Source: Vibrio furnissii CIP 102972
Lineage (GTDB): Bacteria; Pseudomonadota; Gammaproteobacteria; Enterobacterales; Vibrionaceae
Assembly (NCBI RefSeq): GCF_000176175.1
Contig: NZ_ACZP01000013.1
Span: 735,695 to 799,694 of the forward strand
Length of the DNA: 64,000 nucleotides
Direction: 5' to 3'
Part shown: one piece after another, positions 38,091 through 48,772 of the stretch
Numbering within the stretch: the first letter of the stretch is position 1
How the letters are laid out: each line of letters starts with the position of its first letter
Program-made: the position numbers and the translations under genes
Notes under the pieces: model-generated
Databases searched by the model: none
The model's input: only the letters and a program-made list of their open reading frames with translations
What the model was told of the DNA's origin: nothing

Positions 38091-39092
38091 TCAACAAATT
38101 CGTGGCAGCAACTCGCCCGCAGGAAAATCGAGGTAACGACGACTTCCCCAAGGATTGCATAAAATAGGGCGCGCTGGCGTTCCGGCTTGCACGGTGCCAA
38201 TACACGCCGCGTTAGGGTGATGTTGACGCAGCGCGGCCAGCGCGGTGTCGCTGTCTTTGGCAGGCACGGCCAGCACAAAAGTGCCTTCATTGGCCAAATC
38301 GTAAGGTTCGAAGCCAAACAGTTCACACAACCCGCGCACGGCGTCGGTCACCGGCACACTTTGCTCATCAATCACCAACTGCACTTGGCTGGTTTGACAC
38401 CATTCGTTGAGCACCGCAGACAAACCGCCGCGCGTGGCATCACGCATGGCGTGAATCTCGATGTCGGCGTGCAAAAGTGCGTCTACCGCCGGCCATAACA
38501 GATCACAATCGCTCTCGATTTGCGTTTCTAGCGCCATCGACTCTCGCTGCGCCAGCACACATGCGCCGTGACAGCCAATATCGCGCGACACCAAAATGCA
38601 ATCGCCCGCTTGCAGGTGATGCGCCGACACGCCCTCACGCTGGATGGCGCCGATGCCAGTGGTGTTGATAAACACTTTATCGACACTGCCTTTGGGCACC
38701 ACTTTGGTATCGCCACACACAATCTGCGCGCCAATACGGCTCAGCTCTTTGGCCATGGTATCGACAATCTCGGTCAGCTCACTCAGCGCCAGCCCCTCTT
38801 CAATCATGAAACCGCAGCTCAAGTACGTCGGTTTCGCCGCAGCCATGGCGAGGTCATTGCAGGTGCCCGCAATCGCCAGCGAGCCGATGTTGCCGCCAGG
38901 GAAAAACAGCGGTGAAACAGTGAAGCTGTCGGTGGTCATCGCAATTGGGCCGCTGATCGACAAGCTCGCCGCGTCTTCGTCGCGGCTCAGAATTTCATTG
39001 CCGAAGCGCGAGAAAAATAGCTGGCGAATAAACTGGCCCATCTCCTGACCGCCACCGCCATGACTGATTTGTACGTGAGTCATCTCACTCAT
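38091..39092 (-). CDS. hypE: Hydrogenase maturation protein HypE (carbamoyl dehydratase)
   Basis: HypE receives carbamoyl from HypF on its C-terminal cysteine and dehydrates it to the nitrile that becomes the CN ligand. The 333-residue PurM-fold protein starts with ISHGGGGQEM, contains CGDTKVVPKG and RDATRGGLSAVLNE, and ends in the required PRIC with Cys333. Its ATG overlaps the hypD stop (ATGAGTGA), showing coupled translation. Confidence 0.97.
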   Translation of the reverse strand: MSEMTHVQISHGGGGQEMGQFIRQLFFSRFGNEILSRDEDAASLSISGPIAMTTDSFTVSPLFFPGGNIGSLAIAGTCNDLAMAAAKPTYLSCGFMIEEGLALSELTEIVDTMAKELSRIGAQIVCGDTKVVPKGSVDKVFINTTGIGAIQREGVSAHHLQAGDCILVSRDIGCHGACVLAQRESMALETQIESDCDLLWPAVDALLHADIEIHAMRDATRGGLSAVLNEWCQTSQVQLVIDEQSVPVTDAVRGLCELFGFEPYDLANEGTFVLAVPAKDSDTALAALRQHHPNAACIGTVQAGTPARPILCNPWGSRRYLDFPAGELLPRIC

Positions 39093-40236
39093 TTTCGTTT
39101 CCCCCGGTCAACGACACCGATTCAATGGCGCCGTAGCGATAATACGCATTGCAAGCCCCTTCAGAACTCACCATGCAACTGCCCATTGGGCGCGTTGGCT
39201 TGCACGCGCGGCCAAACACTTTGCAGTCTGGTGGCGTGGCTAAACCGCGTAGAATATCGCCGCAGCGACACGCTTTATGATCGTCTTGATGATCGTGTGG
39301 CAGATGCGCCGCAAAACGTAATTCCGCATCGCGATGCGCGTAAGCATCGCGCAGTTGCAATGCCGAGTGTGGAATGTTGCCTAATCCACGCCACGCAAAG
39401 GTGTCACGCACCGCAAACACGTTGTCGACAAACGCTTGCGCCGCCGTATTCCCCGCCGACGTCACGACGCGAGAATATTGCGTTTCCAGTGCCGCCTGAT
39501 GCGACAGCGCTTGCTCAACCAGCATCAAAACCGACTCCAGAACATCGACCGGCTCAAAGCCTGCCACCACCACCGGCACCTGGTGTTGTTCGACAATCGG
39601 TTGATAGATATGTGACCCGGTCACCGCACTCACGTGTGACGGACCAATGAAAGCGTTCACTGGGGTGCGTTCGTCGGCCATCACCGCATTCATCGCGGGC
39701 GGCACCAACACATGGTTGATGTGAAAGTAGAGATTGTTGATCTGCTGGCGCTCGGCCAAATCGACCAACACGGCGGTCATCGGCGTGGTGGTTTCAAAAC
39801 CAATCGCAAAATAGACCACCTGCTTGGTGGGGTTCTCTTTGGCGATCTTCAACACGTCCATCGGATCGTAAATCGGCACCACATGCCCGCCTTCGGCTCG
39901 GCATTGCGCCAGAGACAATCGCGACCCCGGCACACGAATCATGTCACCCAAACAGACCAGCATCACATCCGGCAATTGCGCCAATGCAATCGCGTGGTCG
40001 ATGCGTTCTTTGGGCATCACACACACCGGGCAACCCGGGCCATGCACAAAACTGAGTGATTCTGGCAGCAACTGTTTTAAGCCATATTTCATGATGGTGT
40101 GAGTATGTCCACCGCACACTTCCATGATGTATAACGGCTCGCTTAGCTGCGCGGCGCGCTGGCGGATTTTGTCTGCCAAGGCTTTCACCACATCCGGACG
40201 CCGATAGGTTTGATAGAGGTTGGCTGCGACACTCAT
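39085..40236 (-). CDS. hypD: Hydrogenase maturation Fe-S protein HypD
   Basis: HypD is the iron-sulfur scaffold where, with HypC, the Fe(CN)2CO unit is built. The 383-residue protein has MEVCGGHTHTI with the conserved Cys, GPGCPVCVMP, and the C-terminal [4Fe-4S] cysteines (CRCGDILRG, CKVFGRACKP). The start overlaps the hypC stop by four bases (ATGA) and its end overlaps hypE. Confidence 0.97.
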   Translation of the reverse strand: MSVAANLYQTYRRPDVVKALADKIRQRAAQLSEPLYIMEVCGGHTHTIMKYGLKQLLPESLSFVHGPGCPVCVMPKERIDHAIALAQLPDVMLVCLGDMIRVPGSRLSLAQCRAEGGHVVPIYDPMDVLKIAKENPTKQVVYFAIGFETTTPMTAVLVDLAERQQINNLYFHINHVLVPPAMNAVMADERTPVNAFIGPSHVSAVTGSHIYQPIVEQHQVPVVVAGFEPVDVLESVLMLVEQALSHQAALETQYSRVVTSAGNTAAQAFVDNVFAVRDTFAWRGLGNIPHSALQLRDAYAHRDAELRFAAHLPHDHQDDHKACRCGDILRGLATPPDCKVFGRACKPTRPMGSCMVSSEGACNAYYRYGAIESVSLTGGNENE

Positions 40237-40490
40237 GAGAGCAACACCGCGACGTCTTCACGTTCCATCTCAGCCAACAACGCTTCATACGTCGCGAGGT
40301 TGGTTTCCGCTTCCTGCTGATTAATTTTGCTGATGGCGAAACCCACGTGAACCAGCAGATGGTCGCCGACGGCAATGGAATCACTGATGAGGTGGGTGCT
40401 GATCTCTTTGCACACGCCCAAGGTGTCCACTTTGGCAGTCATCGCGTCTTCATCGACAGACAGTACGCGGGAAGGAATACATAAACACAT
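40233..40490 (-). CDS. hypC: Hydrogenase maturation chaperone HypC
   Basis: Small 85-residue chaperone that carries the Fe(CN)2CO unit from HypD to HycE. It starts MCLCIPS, so the processed N-terminal Cys2 is present, and continues in the HypC/HupF beta-barrel pattern (VGDHLLVHVGFAISKI). In E. coli HypC serves hydrogenase 3, in agreement with the hyc operon here. Confidence 0.96.
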   Translation of the reverse strand: MCLCIPSRVLSVDEDAMTAKVDTLGVCKEISTHLISDSIAVGDHLLVHVGFAISKINQQEAETNLATYEALLAEMEREDVAVLLS

Positions 40491-40559
40491 GGTGTTCTCA
40501 CTTCTTGATCATGAAGCCATGACGGCATGCGTCGCCATGGCGTTATTCGTTAAGTTCGA

Positions 40560-42860
40560 CTAAAGGTCATACGCCAGTTGATGCCAAAGCTGACCTGCGG
40601 CGATGCCGGAGTCATTGACCGGAATGTGGCTGCCCGTGATAAACGGACAGGCTGAATCGGGATACATCGCATCAATGGCATCAAGCAAGCAGCGGTTTTG
40701 GAACACGCCGCCACTCAGTACCAACGGCAAGTTGGCATGTTGCTGCGCAATATCGATCACCGCTTTGGCCAGTGCACCGATAAAGGCATCGCTGCACACA
40801 CATGCCCAGCGTTTTGCCGAGATATCATCGGACGCCAAGCCGCGCTCCAGCGATTGTTGCAGCGCTGGCGCCCAGTCGAGTTGCTGGTCGCGCCAAGGCA
40901 GCGACAACGCAACTTGGTGCTCGCCCGCTTGACGCGCGGCGTTTTCCATTTGCAGACCGCTCTCACCTTCGTAATCCGGTGTTGTCACGAATCCCAACAG
41001 GCACGCCCACGCATCAAATAAACGGCCGACTGAGCTACACAGCGGCGAACGTTCTGCGTTCCGCCACAGGTGAAACAGGTTTTGGAAACGCGAATCCGAC
41101 CACGCGGCAAATGCAGGCAGATGGAGTTGCTGGATCTCTGCTGGCGTCATGAGTTCAAGCAACAAGGCATAGAGCACTCGCTCTGGCTCACGAATCGCTT
41201 GCTCACCGCCAATCAGGCGAAATGGTCGAAGGTGCGCGATGCGCTGATAACCAAGGCGGTCGGCGATCATCACCTCGCCGCCCCATACCGTGCCGTCATC
41301 ACCCGCGCCGGTGCCATCAAAACTCACCCCCAAAACGGGGCCATTGAGCTGCGATTCAGCCATCACCGACAAAATATGCGCGTAATGGTGCTGCACGTGC
41401 AGCGCAGACGACGTTTGTTCGTTCACCCACTGGGTTGAGAAATAGCCCGGATGGGCATCCGCGACCCAACGCTCGGTCGATGCTTGGTAAAGATGAGGAA
41501 AATAGTGTGTCGCATCGACAAACCGCTGCTGTGTATCGAGATCAGTCAAGTCGCCCAAATAGGGTGATAAAAACCATTGATTGCGCACCGCAAATGCAAC
41601 CGTGGATTTTTGCTGCGCGCCCACAGCGAGCGTGGCTGGCGCACGATTAGCCAGCGGAAAACTGAGCGGCGCATAACCGCGCGCCATCCGCAACACACGC
41701 ATACTGCCCGCAGCAAGCTGCACTAAGCTGTCGTCACAGGCATGGACGATCGGGCGATTGTGATCGAGCACGCTGTCGAGGGAGGCCCCGAACATGGCAA
41801 ACACCTGCTGCGCCTCGGTCGCCAACGGCAAGCCTGACACATTGGCACTGGTCATCACCAAGGGCGCAAAACAGCCACGTTGTTGCAGCGCGTCAATCAA
41901 TAACAGGTGCAGCGGCGTATAAGCCAGCATCACCCCCAAACAATCGACATCGGGCGCGACGTTGTCCGCGACAGGCGCGCGCCCCGCATCGGTGTGTTCG
42001 GCTTTGTGCATCAAAACAATGGGGCTGGCTTGCGATTTCAGCGTTTGCCATTCCAGCGCTTCCCCCTGCACATAGTGTTTAGCTTGCGCGACATCACTCA
42101 CCATCACGGCCAACGGCTTTCTGGCGCGATGTTTTAACTCACGCAAACGCGCCACCGCTTGAAGCGAAGTGGCATCACACACCAAATGAAATCCGCCAAG
42201 GCCTTTGAGCGCAATCACGCCGCCCGCAATCAGTTGCTCGGCTGCGCGTTCAATCGCTGCATGTGCTTTCGCAATGCACGTTTGTTGCGGGCTGAGCAGC
42301 GTCACCGACGGGCCGCAATGCGCGCAACTCACTGGCTGAGCATGGTAGCGACGATCCATCGGATTTTGATACGCACGCGCACATGCTGGGCACAGCTTGA
42401 AATCAGCCATCGAAGTTTGATGGCGGTCATATGGCAAAGCTTTGATGATGGTGAAACGTGGGCCACAATTGGTGCAGTTGATGAACGGGTAATGATAAAA
42501 GCGCGAATTCGGATCAAACAGCTCGCGGCGGCAATCCATGCAGATGGCCTGATCGGGCGGCACGCTGACACTGATCTCCGCGTCATCGCTGCTGGATAAA
42601 ATCTGAAACGCCGCAAAATCGGTCGGATCCAGCGGACGCAACGCCACGTTGTCCACTCGGGCCAACGGTGGCGTTTGAATGAGGAGTTCACGATAAAACG
42701 CGTCAAATTGGCGCTGCTCACCTTGGACGTCAATCCGTACGCCCCGGGCATCATTGATCACCCAGCCTTTCAACTGGTGTTCAATGGCCAGACGGTACAC
42801 AAAGGGCCGAAAACCGACCCCTTGTACCTGTCCTTTAATTTCAATCAGACAACGCATCAT
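40560..42860 (-). CDS. hypF: Carbamoyltransferase HypF
   Basis: HypF makes carbamoyl-adenylate and loads HypE. The 766 residues show the expected four parts: acylphosphatase domain (VQGVGFRPFVYRL, ~10-90), two zinc fingers (CMDCRRELFDP...CTNCGP and CPACARAYQNP...CAHCGP, ~105-185), a YrdC-like domain (~195-385) and a Kae1-like domain with metal-binding VQHHYAH and LSGGVFQNR. Either of two adjacent ATG codons may be the start; the ribosome site is weak. It lies 12 bases after hupE, so translation may be coupled. Confidence 0.96.
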   Translation of the reverse strand: MMRCLIEIKGQVQGVGFRPFVYRLAIEHQLKGWVINDARGVRIDVQGEQRQFDAFYRELLIQTPPLARVDNVALRPLDPTDFAAFQILSSSDDAEISVSVPPDQAICMDCRRELFDPNSRFYHYPFINCTNCGPRFTIIKALPYDRHQTSMADFKLCPACARAYQNPMDRRYHAQPVSCAHCGPSVTLLSPQQTCIAKAHAAIERAAEQLIAGGVIALKGLGGFHLVCDATSLQAVARLRELKHRARKPLAVMVSDVAQAKHYVQGEALEWQTLKSQASPIVLMHKAEHTDAGRAPVADNVAPDVDCLGVMLAYTPLHLLLIDALQQRGCFAPLVMTSANVSGLPLATEAQQVFAMFGASLDSVLDHNRPIVHACDDSLVQLAAGSMRVLRMARGYAPLSFPLANRAPATLAVGAQQKSTVAFAVRNQWFLSPYLGDLTDLDTQQRFVDATHYFPHLYQASTERWVADAHPGYFSTQWVNEQTSSALHVQHHYAHILSVMAESQLNGPVLGVSFDGTGAGDDGTVWGGEVMIADRLGYQRIAHLRPFRLIGGEQAIREPERVLYALLLELMTPAEIQQLHLPAFAAWSDSRFQNLFHLWRNAERSPLCSSVGRLFDAWACLLGFVTTPDYEGESGLQMENAARQAGEHQVALSLPWRDQQLDWAPALQQSLERGLASDDISAKRWACVCSDAFIGALAKAVIDIAQQHANLPLVLSGGVFQNRCLLDAIDAMYPDSACPFITGSHIPVNDSGIAAGQLWHQLAYDL

Positions 42861-42872
42861 CGCTTCGGTCCG

Positions 42873-43454
42873 TTATGAAAACAGGAATGAGCCACCCAGC
42901 AGCGCGATTGCCGCACCTGCCAGTTTGGTCAGACGTTTGCTGGCTGCAAAACGCATTACCATTTCGCCCAGAGCGATACCAGCAATGTGCAGACCCGCTG
43001 TCGCAACAATAAAGCCAGAGAAGTAGCTGATCGCTTGACCGTTGATTGGCATTTCTGCGCCATGCGCCATACCGTGGAATACCGCAAACGCCATGATCAA
43101 TGTGGTCGCCATTTTTTGTGGCATGTTCGCACCGCGAAGCAGCATCACACCCATCATCACGACGCTGAGCGCGATGAAGGTTTCAACCCCAGGCACCACA
43201 AGGCTAGAAATCCCCATCACACCACCAATCACCATGAAAGCGATAAAGCTCAGTGGCATCGTCCAGCGATTTTTACCACCAAACAGTGATGCGAGCAGGC
43301 CCACGCCAATCATCACGCTCATGTGATCCAAACCCGTCAGCGGGTGCATAAAACCGCTTTCCAATCCATGACTACCAATGTGGCCCGGGTGAGCAAACAC
43401 CATCGGTGAGAAAAGAAGGCATAGACTGACGATTGCTGTATTTTTTGTACTCAT
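42873..43454 (-). CDS. hupE: Nickel permease HupE/UreJ family
   Basis: A 193-residue inner-membrane protein that should import nickel for HypAB. Signal-like N-terminus is followed by HPGHIGSHG and the family motif HPLTGLDHM, then about six helices with FHGMAHGAEMP, also His-rich and metal-binding. No NikABCDE system is in the window, so HupE is probably the local nickel supply. It stands at the head of the hyp genes with a 113-base leader after fdhD. Confidence 0.92.
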   Translation of the reverse strand: MSTKNTAIVSLCLLFSPMVFAHPGHIGSHGLESGFMHPLTGLDHMSVMIGVGLLASLFGGKNRWTMPLSFIAFMVIGGVMGISSLVVPGVETFIALSVVMMGVMLLRGANMPQKMATTLIMAFAVFHGMAHGAEMPINGQAISYFSGFIVATAGLHIAGIALGEMVMRFAASKRLTKLAGAAIALLGGSFLFS

Positions 43455-43567
43455 AACGAAAAGCTCTTAAAAAATGAACGAGAAAATAAAAACTAAAAAA
43501 AGAAGACTCATGACTCCCGATATGCTGGAAACCCAGCAGCCATGAGCCTTACGACTAATCAACGCGA
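43455..43567 (-). promoter_or_regulatory. hupE leader with hairpin
   Basis: The gap between fdhD and hupE has a TGCTGG-GTTT-CCAGCA hairpin within a longer imperfect inverted repeat (CATGG...CATGA) and then a T-rich run. It could be a processing site, weak terminator or metal-responsive leader. I could not match it to a known riboswitch. Confidence 0.35.
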
Positions 43568-44413
43568 TTAACTAACATCCCGTTGAACAGTATCCTGATA
43601 ACGCACGCGCTCAGGGTGCGCGTAAATATTGAGGCGACCTTCACGGCAATAGCCGCATAACGTCACATTAAGACGTTCCGCCAATTCGACCGCCATCGAG
43701 GTGGGGCCGGAGAGCGCGAGCAAAATTTCAAAGCCGCACGCGGCCACTTTTTGCACCATTTCAAAGCTGGCACGACTGGTGACCAATACTGCCCCGCCTT
43801 TGACTTGCTGGCGGCTCGCCCAGCCAAGCAATTTATCCAGCGCAATATGGCGGCCGACATCTTCAAACAGCGCTTGCACCTCGCCCTGCTCGTCCAAATA
43901 AGCGGCGGCGTGCGTGGTACCTGTGAGTTGATTCAAACGTTGGTGCTGCTCCAGCGACGCGAGCGAATGATCGAGAAAGTCAAAGCAAAACTGCGCGGTG
44001 GTAGGCAGTGGCATCAGACAACGCGCCACCTGACTGAGTTGTTCCGTGCCGCAGATCCCGCATCCGGTCACACCGGCCATTGAACGGCGACGCGCTTTCA
44101 AGCGGGCAACGCAGCGATTGGCTAATTCAATCGATACCGTGCAGCCTTGCGCGTTGTGGGTTACGTCAATGTCGTGCACATCGCGGGGATGGTCGATGAT
44201 GCCTTCGCTGAGCGAGAACCCCAGCGCGAAAGCTTCTAAATCTCGTGGCGTGCCCATCATGACGGTGTAAGCGATGCCGTTATATTCCAAGGCAATCGGC
44301 GTCTCTTCGATCAAAATGTCATCTTGGCTCCACTGTCCGCGAGTGCGCTGACATTTGATGATGCTGCGTGTTGTCACTTCGGGATGACAGACCGTCTGTT
44401 GTTCTTCGTACAC
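43568..44413 (-). CDS. fdhD: Formate dehydrogenase sulfur carrier FdhD
   Basis: FdhD moves sulfur from IscS to the bis-MGD molybdenum cofactor, needed for FdhF activity. In the 281-residue protein the sulfur-carrying pair is CGIC in VTGCGICGTEQL (~118-124) and the C-terminal half has FEDVGRHIALDKLLG, a cofactor-binding hallmark. The start codon is GTG at 44413, with AAAGG upstream. It sits between fhlA and hupE on the same strand. Confidence 0.95.
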   Translation of the reverse strand: MYEEQQTVCHPEVTTRSIIKCQRTRGQWSQDDILIEETPIALEYNGIAYTVMMGTPRDLEAFALGFSLSEGIIDHPRDVHDIDVTHNAQGCTVSIELANRCVARLKARRRSMAGVTGCGICGTEQLSQVARCLMPLPTTAQFCFDFLDHSLASLEQHQRLNQLTGTTHAAAYLDEQGEVQALFEDVGRHIALDKLLGWASRQQVKGGAVLVTSRASFEMVQKVAACGFEILLALSGPTSMAVELAERLNVTLCGYCREGRLNIYAHPERVRYQDTVQRDVS

Positions 44414-44467
44414 CGTTGATACCTTTGTTTATTGTCTGTCGAGCGAACCATCCGCAATCCAAGCGGC

Positions 44468-46525
44468 TTAGCGTTCGACAAGATAATCCTTACTGCTAAT
44501 CTCCATTTTTTGCATGCGTGACAACAGCGTTGTCCGTTTCAATCCCAGTTTCACGGCCGCGCCTCTTGGCCCAGCCACAATGCCATTGCTCTCTTTCAAC
44601 GCCTGAATGATCGCCTCGCGAGAAATCGTGTCCTCGCTGGTGTTGGCACAGCTCGCGTTGGCAGCCAGCGCAGGTGCAGGGCTCGACACGGGTTGTCCCA
44701 TGCCAACCAGTTCATGCACAGGCACATTCAGCACTTCGCCACGCGTTAAAATCACCGCGCGCTCGATGAAGTTTTTCAACTGACGCACATTGCCCGGCCA
44801 AGCATATTCCGTCATGCAGCGCATGGATTCTTGGCTGATGGCACGAATGTTTTTGCCCATCTTTTTCGAAATTAGACGCGCAAAATGTTTCACCAGCAGC
44901 GGAATGTCTTCAGCCCGTTCGCGCAGCGGCGGCAATCGAATCGGGAAGATATTCATGCGGTAATACAGATCGCTACGAAACTGCTTCTCTTCCACTCGCG
45001 CGAGTAAATCGACATTGGTGGCCACCACCAAACGCACATCCACGTGAATCAACTGGTTGTGGCCCACGCGTTCGATCTCATGTTCTTGCAACACCCGCAG
45101 CAGCTTGGGTTGCAGTTCCAGCGACAAATCGCCAATTTCATCCAAAAACAGCGTGCTTTGGTCGGCCAATTCAAAACGGCCCACGCGATTTTTGATTGCG
45201 CCCGTAAACGCGCCGCGTTCATGACCAAACAGCTCACTTTCAAACAAACCATCTGGGATCGCCGCACAGTTCATTTTGATCATTTGGCGATTACAACGGC
45301 GGCTCATTTTGTGAATCGCTTGGGCAATCAGCTCTTTACCGGTGCCGGTTTCCCCTTCGATCAACACGGTACTGTCACAGCTCGCGACCATCGCAACCTG
45401 ATCCAATACTTGGCTCATCACTTCACTTTGGCTGATGATGTCGTCAAAGATTTGGTAATGCTCGTACGTTTCATCGATAAGGATGTCGGTGCTTTTGGGC
45501 AGCGACTGCGCACTGTGCTGGCTTTCACGCAAACTGTGCATGCTGAGCGCCACGCGCGCCGCGATCTGTTGCAGCAGCGCAACATCGATCTCTTGCAACT
45601 GCGAGGCATCGCGCAGCATATAAGCAATTTTGCCCACCAATTCCCGACGGAAAATCAACGGGACTAAAATTAAACATTCAATATCATTCTCAATATTGAA
45701 ATCGCTATGTTCCGCGCGCAATTGATCGAGATCATTGCCCGTAACAATCATGGTCTCTGGATAATAAATATCCAGGACACTTCCAGAAATATCATTAAAG
45801 AAAAAACACTGCGTTTGAATATCATTCCCAACAATTCGTCCATCCCGCTGAATACAGCGACCGTTGTCCATATCAATAATCGACAACTCTTTGATTTTAA
45901 AATAAGGATGTAAACAGTTGAGTAATGATGTTAATAGATTTTCTTTACTGCTCTGACTAATAACGGCATTGGTGACATCTACCAGAATATGGTAATTGTC
46001 TCTTTCATCACTAATATGTCGTGTTAACGTATTTGCATGTTGATGATCCAACACATGCGTAATAAACGACACCAACATACTGTTAAATAAATTAAATTGA
46101 TTTTCTCCCCCATCCAATTGGTCAAATTTGGGGTTAATCAGCTCAATCGCACCGAGGTGTTTGTCCAAGGTATCCAGCGGGATCTTATAGTAACTACGCA
46201 CGTTCTGGTAAGCCGGATGCTGTGCCAGCTTCGGATGTGAGTAGTAAAAATCGACGCCGTCAAGTTGATACACCTGTTCTTCGTAACGTTGATGATAATT
46301 ATCAATATTATGATGAAATATCACATCGCTTTGGATTTGCTGATTTGCATCAAGAAAATAAACGATCGCTTCACCCAATCGCTCATCATTTAGAATGATA
46401 TTGATTCTCTCGACGTGTAAAAATTCACACTCTTCGCTGTGAAGAAATGTGAGCAGATCAGACATCCCATGAATTAGCAGCATCGCTTTGGAAAATGCGG
46501 TTAATTCTTTCGCTGTTTTATTCAT
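44468..46525 (-). CDS. fhlA: Formate-responsive sigma-54 activator FhlA
   Basis: FhlA senses formate and drives sigma-54 transcription of formate hydrogenlyase genes. The 685 residues are: two N-terminal GAF-type regions (~1-165 and ~175-335), AAA+ domain with Walker A GETGTGKE (391-398), the sigma-54 contact GAFTGA (438-443), Walker B LFLDEIGD (459-466), and a C-terminal Fis-type HTH ([20 protein letters not shown]). No Shine-Dalgarno is seen and a TATAAT (46540-46545) lies only 15 bases before the ATG, so a nearly leaderless transcript is possible besides read-through from fdhF. Confidence 0.94.
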   Translation of the reverse strand: MNKTAKELTAFSKAMLLIHGMSDLLTFLHSEECEFLHVERINIILNDERLGEAIVYFLDANQQIQSDVIFHHNIDNYHQRYEEQVYQLDGVDFYYSHPKLAQHPAYQNVRSYYKIPLDTLDKHLGAIELINPKFDQLDGGENQFNLFNSMLVSFITHVLDHQHANTLTRHISDERDNYHILVDVTNAVISQSSKENLLTSLLNCLHPYFKIKELSIIDMDNGRCIQRDGRIVGNDIQTQCFFFNDISGSVLDIYYPETMIVTGNDLDQLRAEHSDFNIENDIECLILVPLIFRRELVGKIAYMLRDASQLQEIDVALLQQIAARVALSMHSLRESQHSAQSLPKSTDILIDETYEHYQIFDDIISQSEVMSQVLDQVAMVASCDSTVLIEGETGTGKELIAQAIHKMSRRCNRQMIKMNCAAIPDGLFESELFGHERGAFTGAIKNRVGRFELADQSTLFLDEIGDLSLELQPKLLRVLQEHEIERVGHNQLIHVDVRLVVATNVDLLARVEEKQFRSDLYYRMNIFPIRLPPLRERAEDIPLLVKHFARLISKKMGKNIRAISQESMRCMTEYAWPGNVRQLKNFIERAVILTRGEVLNVPVHELVGMGQPVSSPAPALAANASCANTSEDTISREAIIQALKESNGIVAGPRGAAVKLGLKRTTLLSRMQKMEISSKDYLVER

Positions 46526-46539
46526 AATAATAACAATAA

Positions 46540-46588
46540 ATTATAGCCCTTCGTATTTGTCATCATTATAAACGCATACGAAGAGCTA
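46540..46588 (-). promoter_or_regulatory. Hairpin and candidate fhlA promoter between fdhF and fhlA
   Basis: Inverted repeat ATACGAAG-AGCTA (46576-46588) with TAGC-CTTCGTAT (46544-46556), one mismatch, 19-base loop. It directly precedes TATAAT at 46545-46540. It may end or stabilise the fdhF message while a separate weak promoter supplies FhlA. No good -35 is seen. Confidence 0.45.
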
Positions 46589-46600
46589 TTGATTACCGAA

Positions 46601-48745
46601 TTAAGCAAACTCAACTTGCGACTTTAATCGCGCTTTCATGTTGCTATATTCAGTTTGTACATAATTTTCAGCCCACGGTTGATCGTCAATTTTCTCAACT
46701 TTCACGGCGCAATATTTAAATTCCGGCGTGCTTGAGATTGGATCCACGTGTTCAATCGTCAGCTCGTTACAGGCACCAATCCACCATTGGTAGGTCATGT
46801 ACACCACACCTTTGTTGGTTCGTTCACTACAACTTGCACGAGAAATGACTTTACCGCGGCGCGATGAAATCCAAACAAGTTGTTGATCTTTAATGCCAAG
46901 TTTCTCTGCATCGGCTGGGTTCATCTGAACATATCCAGGTTCATCTGCCAAAGCAGACAAGGCTGAACAGTTACCGGTCATTGAACGGCACGAGTAGTGG
47001 CCCACTTCACGCACGGTAGACAGCACCAATGGGTACTCTTCATCCGGTTGTTCCAGTGGCGCACGCCAGTCGGCTGCAATGAACTTCGCTTTGCCTGATG
47101 GTGTCGAGAACTTATTGCCTTCAAACAAGAACGAGGTCCCTGGGTGATCTTCAGTTGGACAAGGCCATTGTACTGATTTCAGATCCGCCATTTTCTCGTA
47201 GGTTGCACCCGCGTAAAGCGGTGCCAATGAACGCAACTCATCCCAAATTTCTTGGGTGTTGTTGTAGTGCATTGGGTAACCCATGCGTGTTGCCAACAGG
47301 CTGAAGATTTCCCAGTCCGGTTTCACGCCTTCTGGCGGAGTGACGGCTTTGTAGAAACGTTGGAAACCACGGTCAGCACTGGAGTACACGCCTTCATGTT
47401 CGCCCCAACTGGTCGCTGGGAAGACCACGTCGGCCATTTCAACCGTTTTGGTCATGAAGATGTCTTGTGCAATCACCAGTTCCATCTTGCGCAGCGTATT
47501 ACGCATCGCGTTCAAGTCCGCTTCTGTCTGCGCTGGGTCTTCACCAAAGATGTAGAAAGCTTTACATTCGCCGTCTGCCACTTTGTGACCAACTTCAGTC
47601 AGGCGGTAACCTGGTTTAGGTGACAATGACACGCCCCACGCTTTTTCAAATTTCGCGCGAATAGCATCATCGGTCACGTCTTGGTAACCCGGATATTGGT
47701 GAGGCAACATCCCTAAGTCACAAGTACCTTGTACGTTGTTCTGACCACGAACTGGACCACAACCCACACCACGACGACCCCAGTTACCGGTTAAGGTAGC
47801 CAGACCTGCCAAGCCGCGAACCACGTCAACCGCTTGACCATATTGGGTCACGCCCATGCCCCAAAGGATCATGGCTTCTGGCGCTGCTGCATAAGTGCGA
47901 GCCGCTAAACGAATCGATGCTGCGTCAAGGCCAGTAATCGTTTCCACGGTTTCTGGTGCGTAGTTCTTCACGATGTCGTAGAACGCATCAAACCCTTCGG
48001 TGTACTGCTCAACAAAGGCTTTGTCGTACAGGTTTTCTTCGATGATGGTATAAGCCAGTGCGTTCACCAGCGCCATGTTCGAACCGTTGTTCAGTGGCAA
48101 CCACTGATCCGCAATACGCGCAGATTCAATCTTACGCGGATCACACACGATGACTTTGGCACCATTCGCACGTGCTTTGATAATATGTCTTGCTACAACT
48201 GGGTGAGAATCCGCTGCGTTGTAACCGAAAATGAGCAAACATTTTGTTTCTTGAATTTCGGGAATGGCATTGCTCATTGCACCATTACCTACTGTTGACT
48301 CCAGACCGGAGACTGATGGCGCGTGTCACACCCTAGCGCAGTGATCGACGTTGTTGGTCCCAATGACCGCACGTGCCAGTTTTTGCATCACAAAGTTCGC
48401 TTCGTTACCTGGGCCACGAGCCGAACCGGTTGTCATAATGGCGTCTGGGCCATATTTGCTTTTGATTTCCATCAGCTTTTCAGCGGCGAAATCTAACGCT
48501 TCATCCCAAGAGACGGCTTCCAATTTCGCGTCTTTTGTACGACGGATCATTGGTTTTTTAAGACGAGGAGTCAGCAAGTTAGTATCGTTTAGGAAATCCC
48601 AACCATAATAACCTTTCAGGCACAGTTGACCTTCGTTGGTCCGACCGTCGGCCGGTTCTGCACCCACTACTTTGTTGTTCTCAACAAGTAGCTTTAGTTT
48701 GCACCCCGTACCGCAGTACGGACAAACTACAATGGATTTTTTCAT
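46601..48745 (-). CDS. fdhF: Selenocysteine-containing formate dehydrogenase H, FdhF
   Basis: FdhF oxidises formate to CO2 at a molybdenum bis-MGD site and feeds electrons to HycB. The gene is one reading of 714 residues with an in-frame TGA at 48326-48328 decoded as selenocysteine 140 (context HCARV-U-HAPSVSGL, followed by the conserved His141). Without recoding it looks split in two. The N-terminal [4Fe-4S] motif is CPYCGTGC plus the Cys in NEGQLCLKGYYG. Sec position and length match E. coli FdhF (Sec140, 715 aa). ATG 48745 follows AAGAAGG; a GTG five codons upstream is less likely. The SECIS hairpin follows the TGA and selA, selB, selC and selD are all in the window. Confidence 0.97.
48278..48328 (-). 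promoter_or_regulatory. SECIS element of fdhF
   Basis: After the UGA, the mRNA can fold: lower stem GCGCCAT with ATGGTGC (one G-U), apical stem CTCC with GGAG, and the loop GGTCT. The loop sequence is the same as the SelB-recognised GGUCU of E. coli fdhF and starts 18 bases after the UGA. Confidence 0.85.
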
Positions 48746-48772
48746 AGTTACCTTCTTCACTATTTCAAGAAA

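Noticed and set aside
43455..43567. Nickel or cobalamin riboswitch before hupE
   Set aside because: Only a short hairpin is visible; no conserved riboswitch core could be recognised.
46601..48760. fdhF read as two genes or a pseudogene because of the TGA at 48326
   Set aside because: The TGA is at the Sec140 site with SECIS hairpin and full sel machinery in the window.
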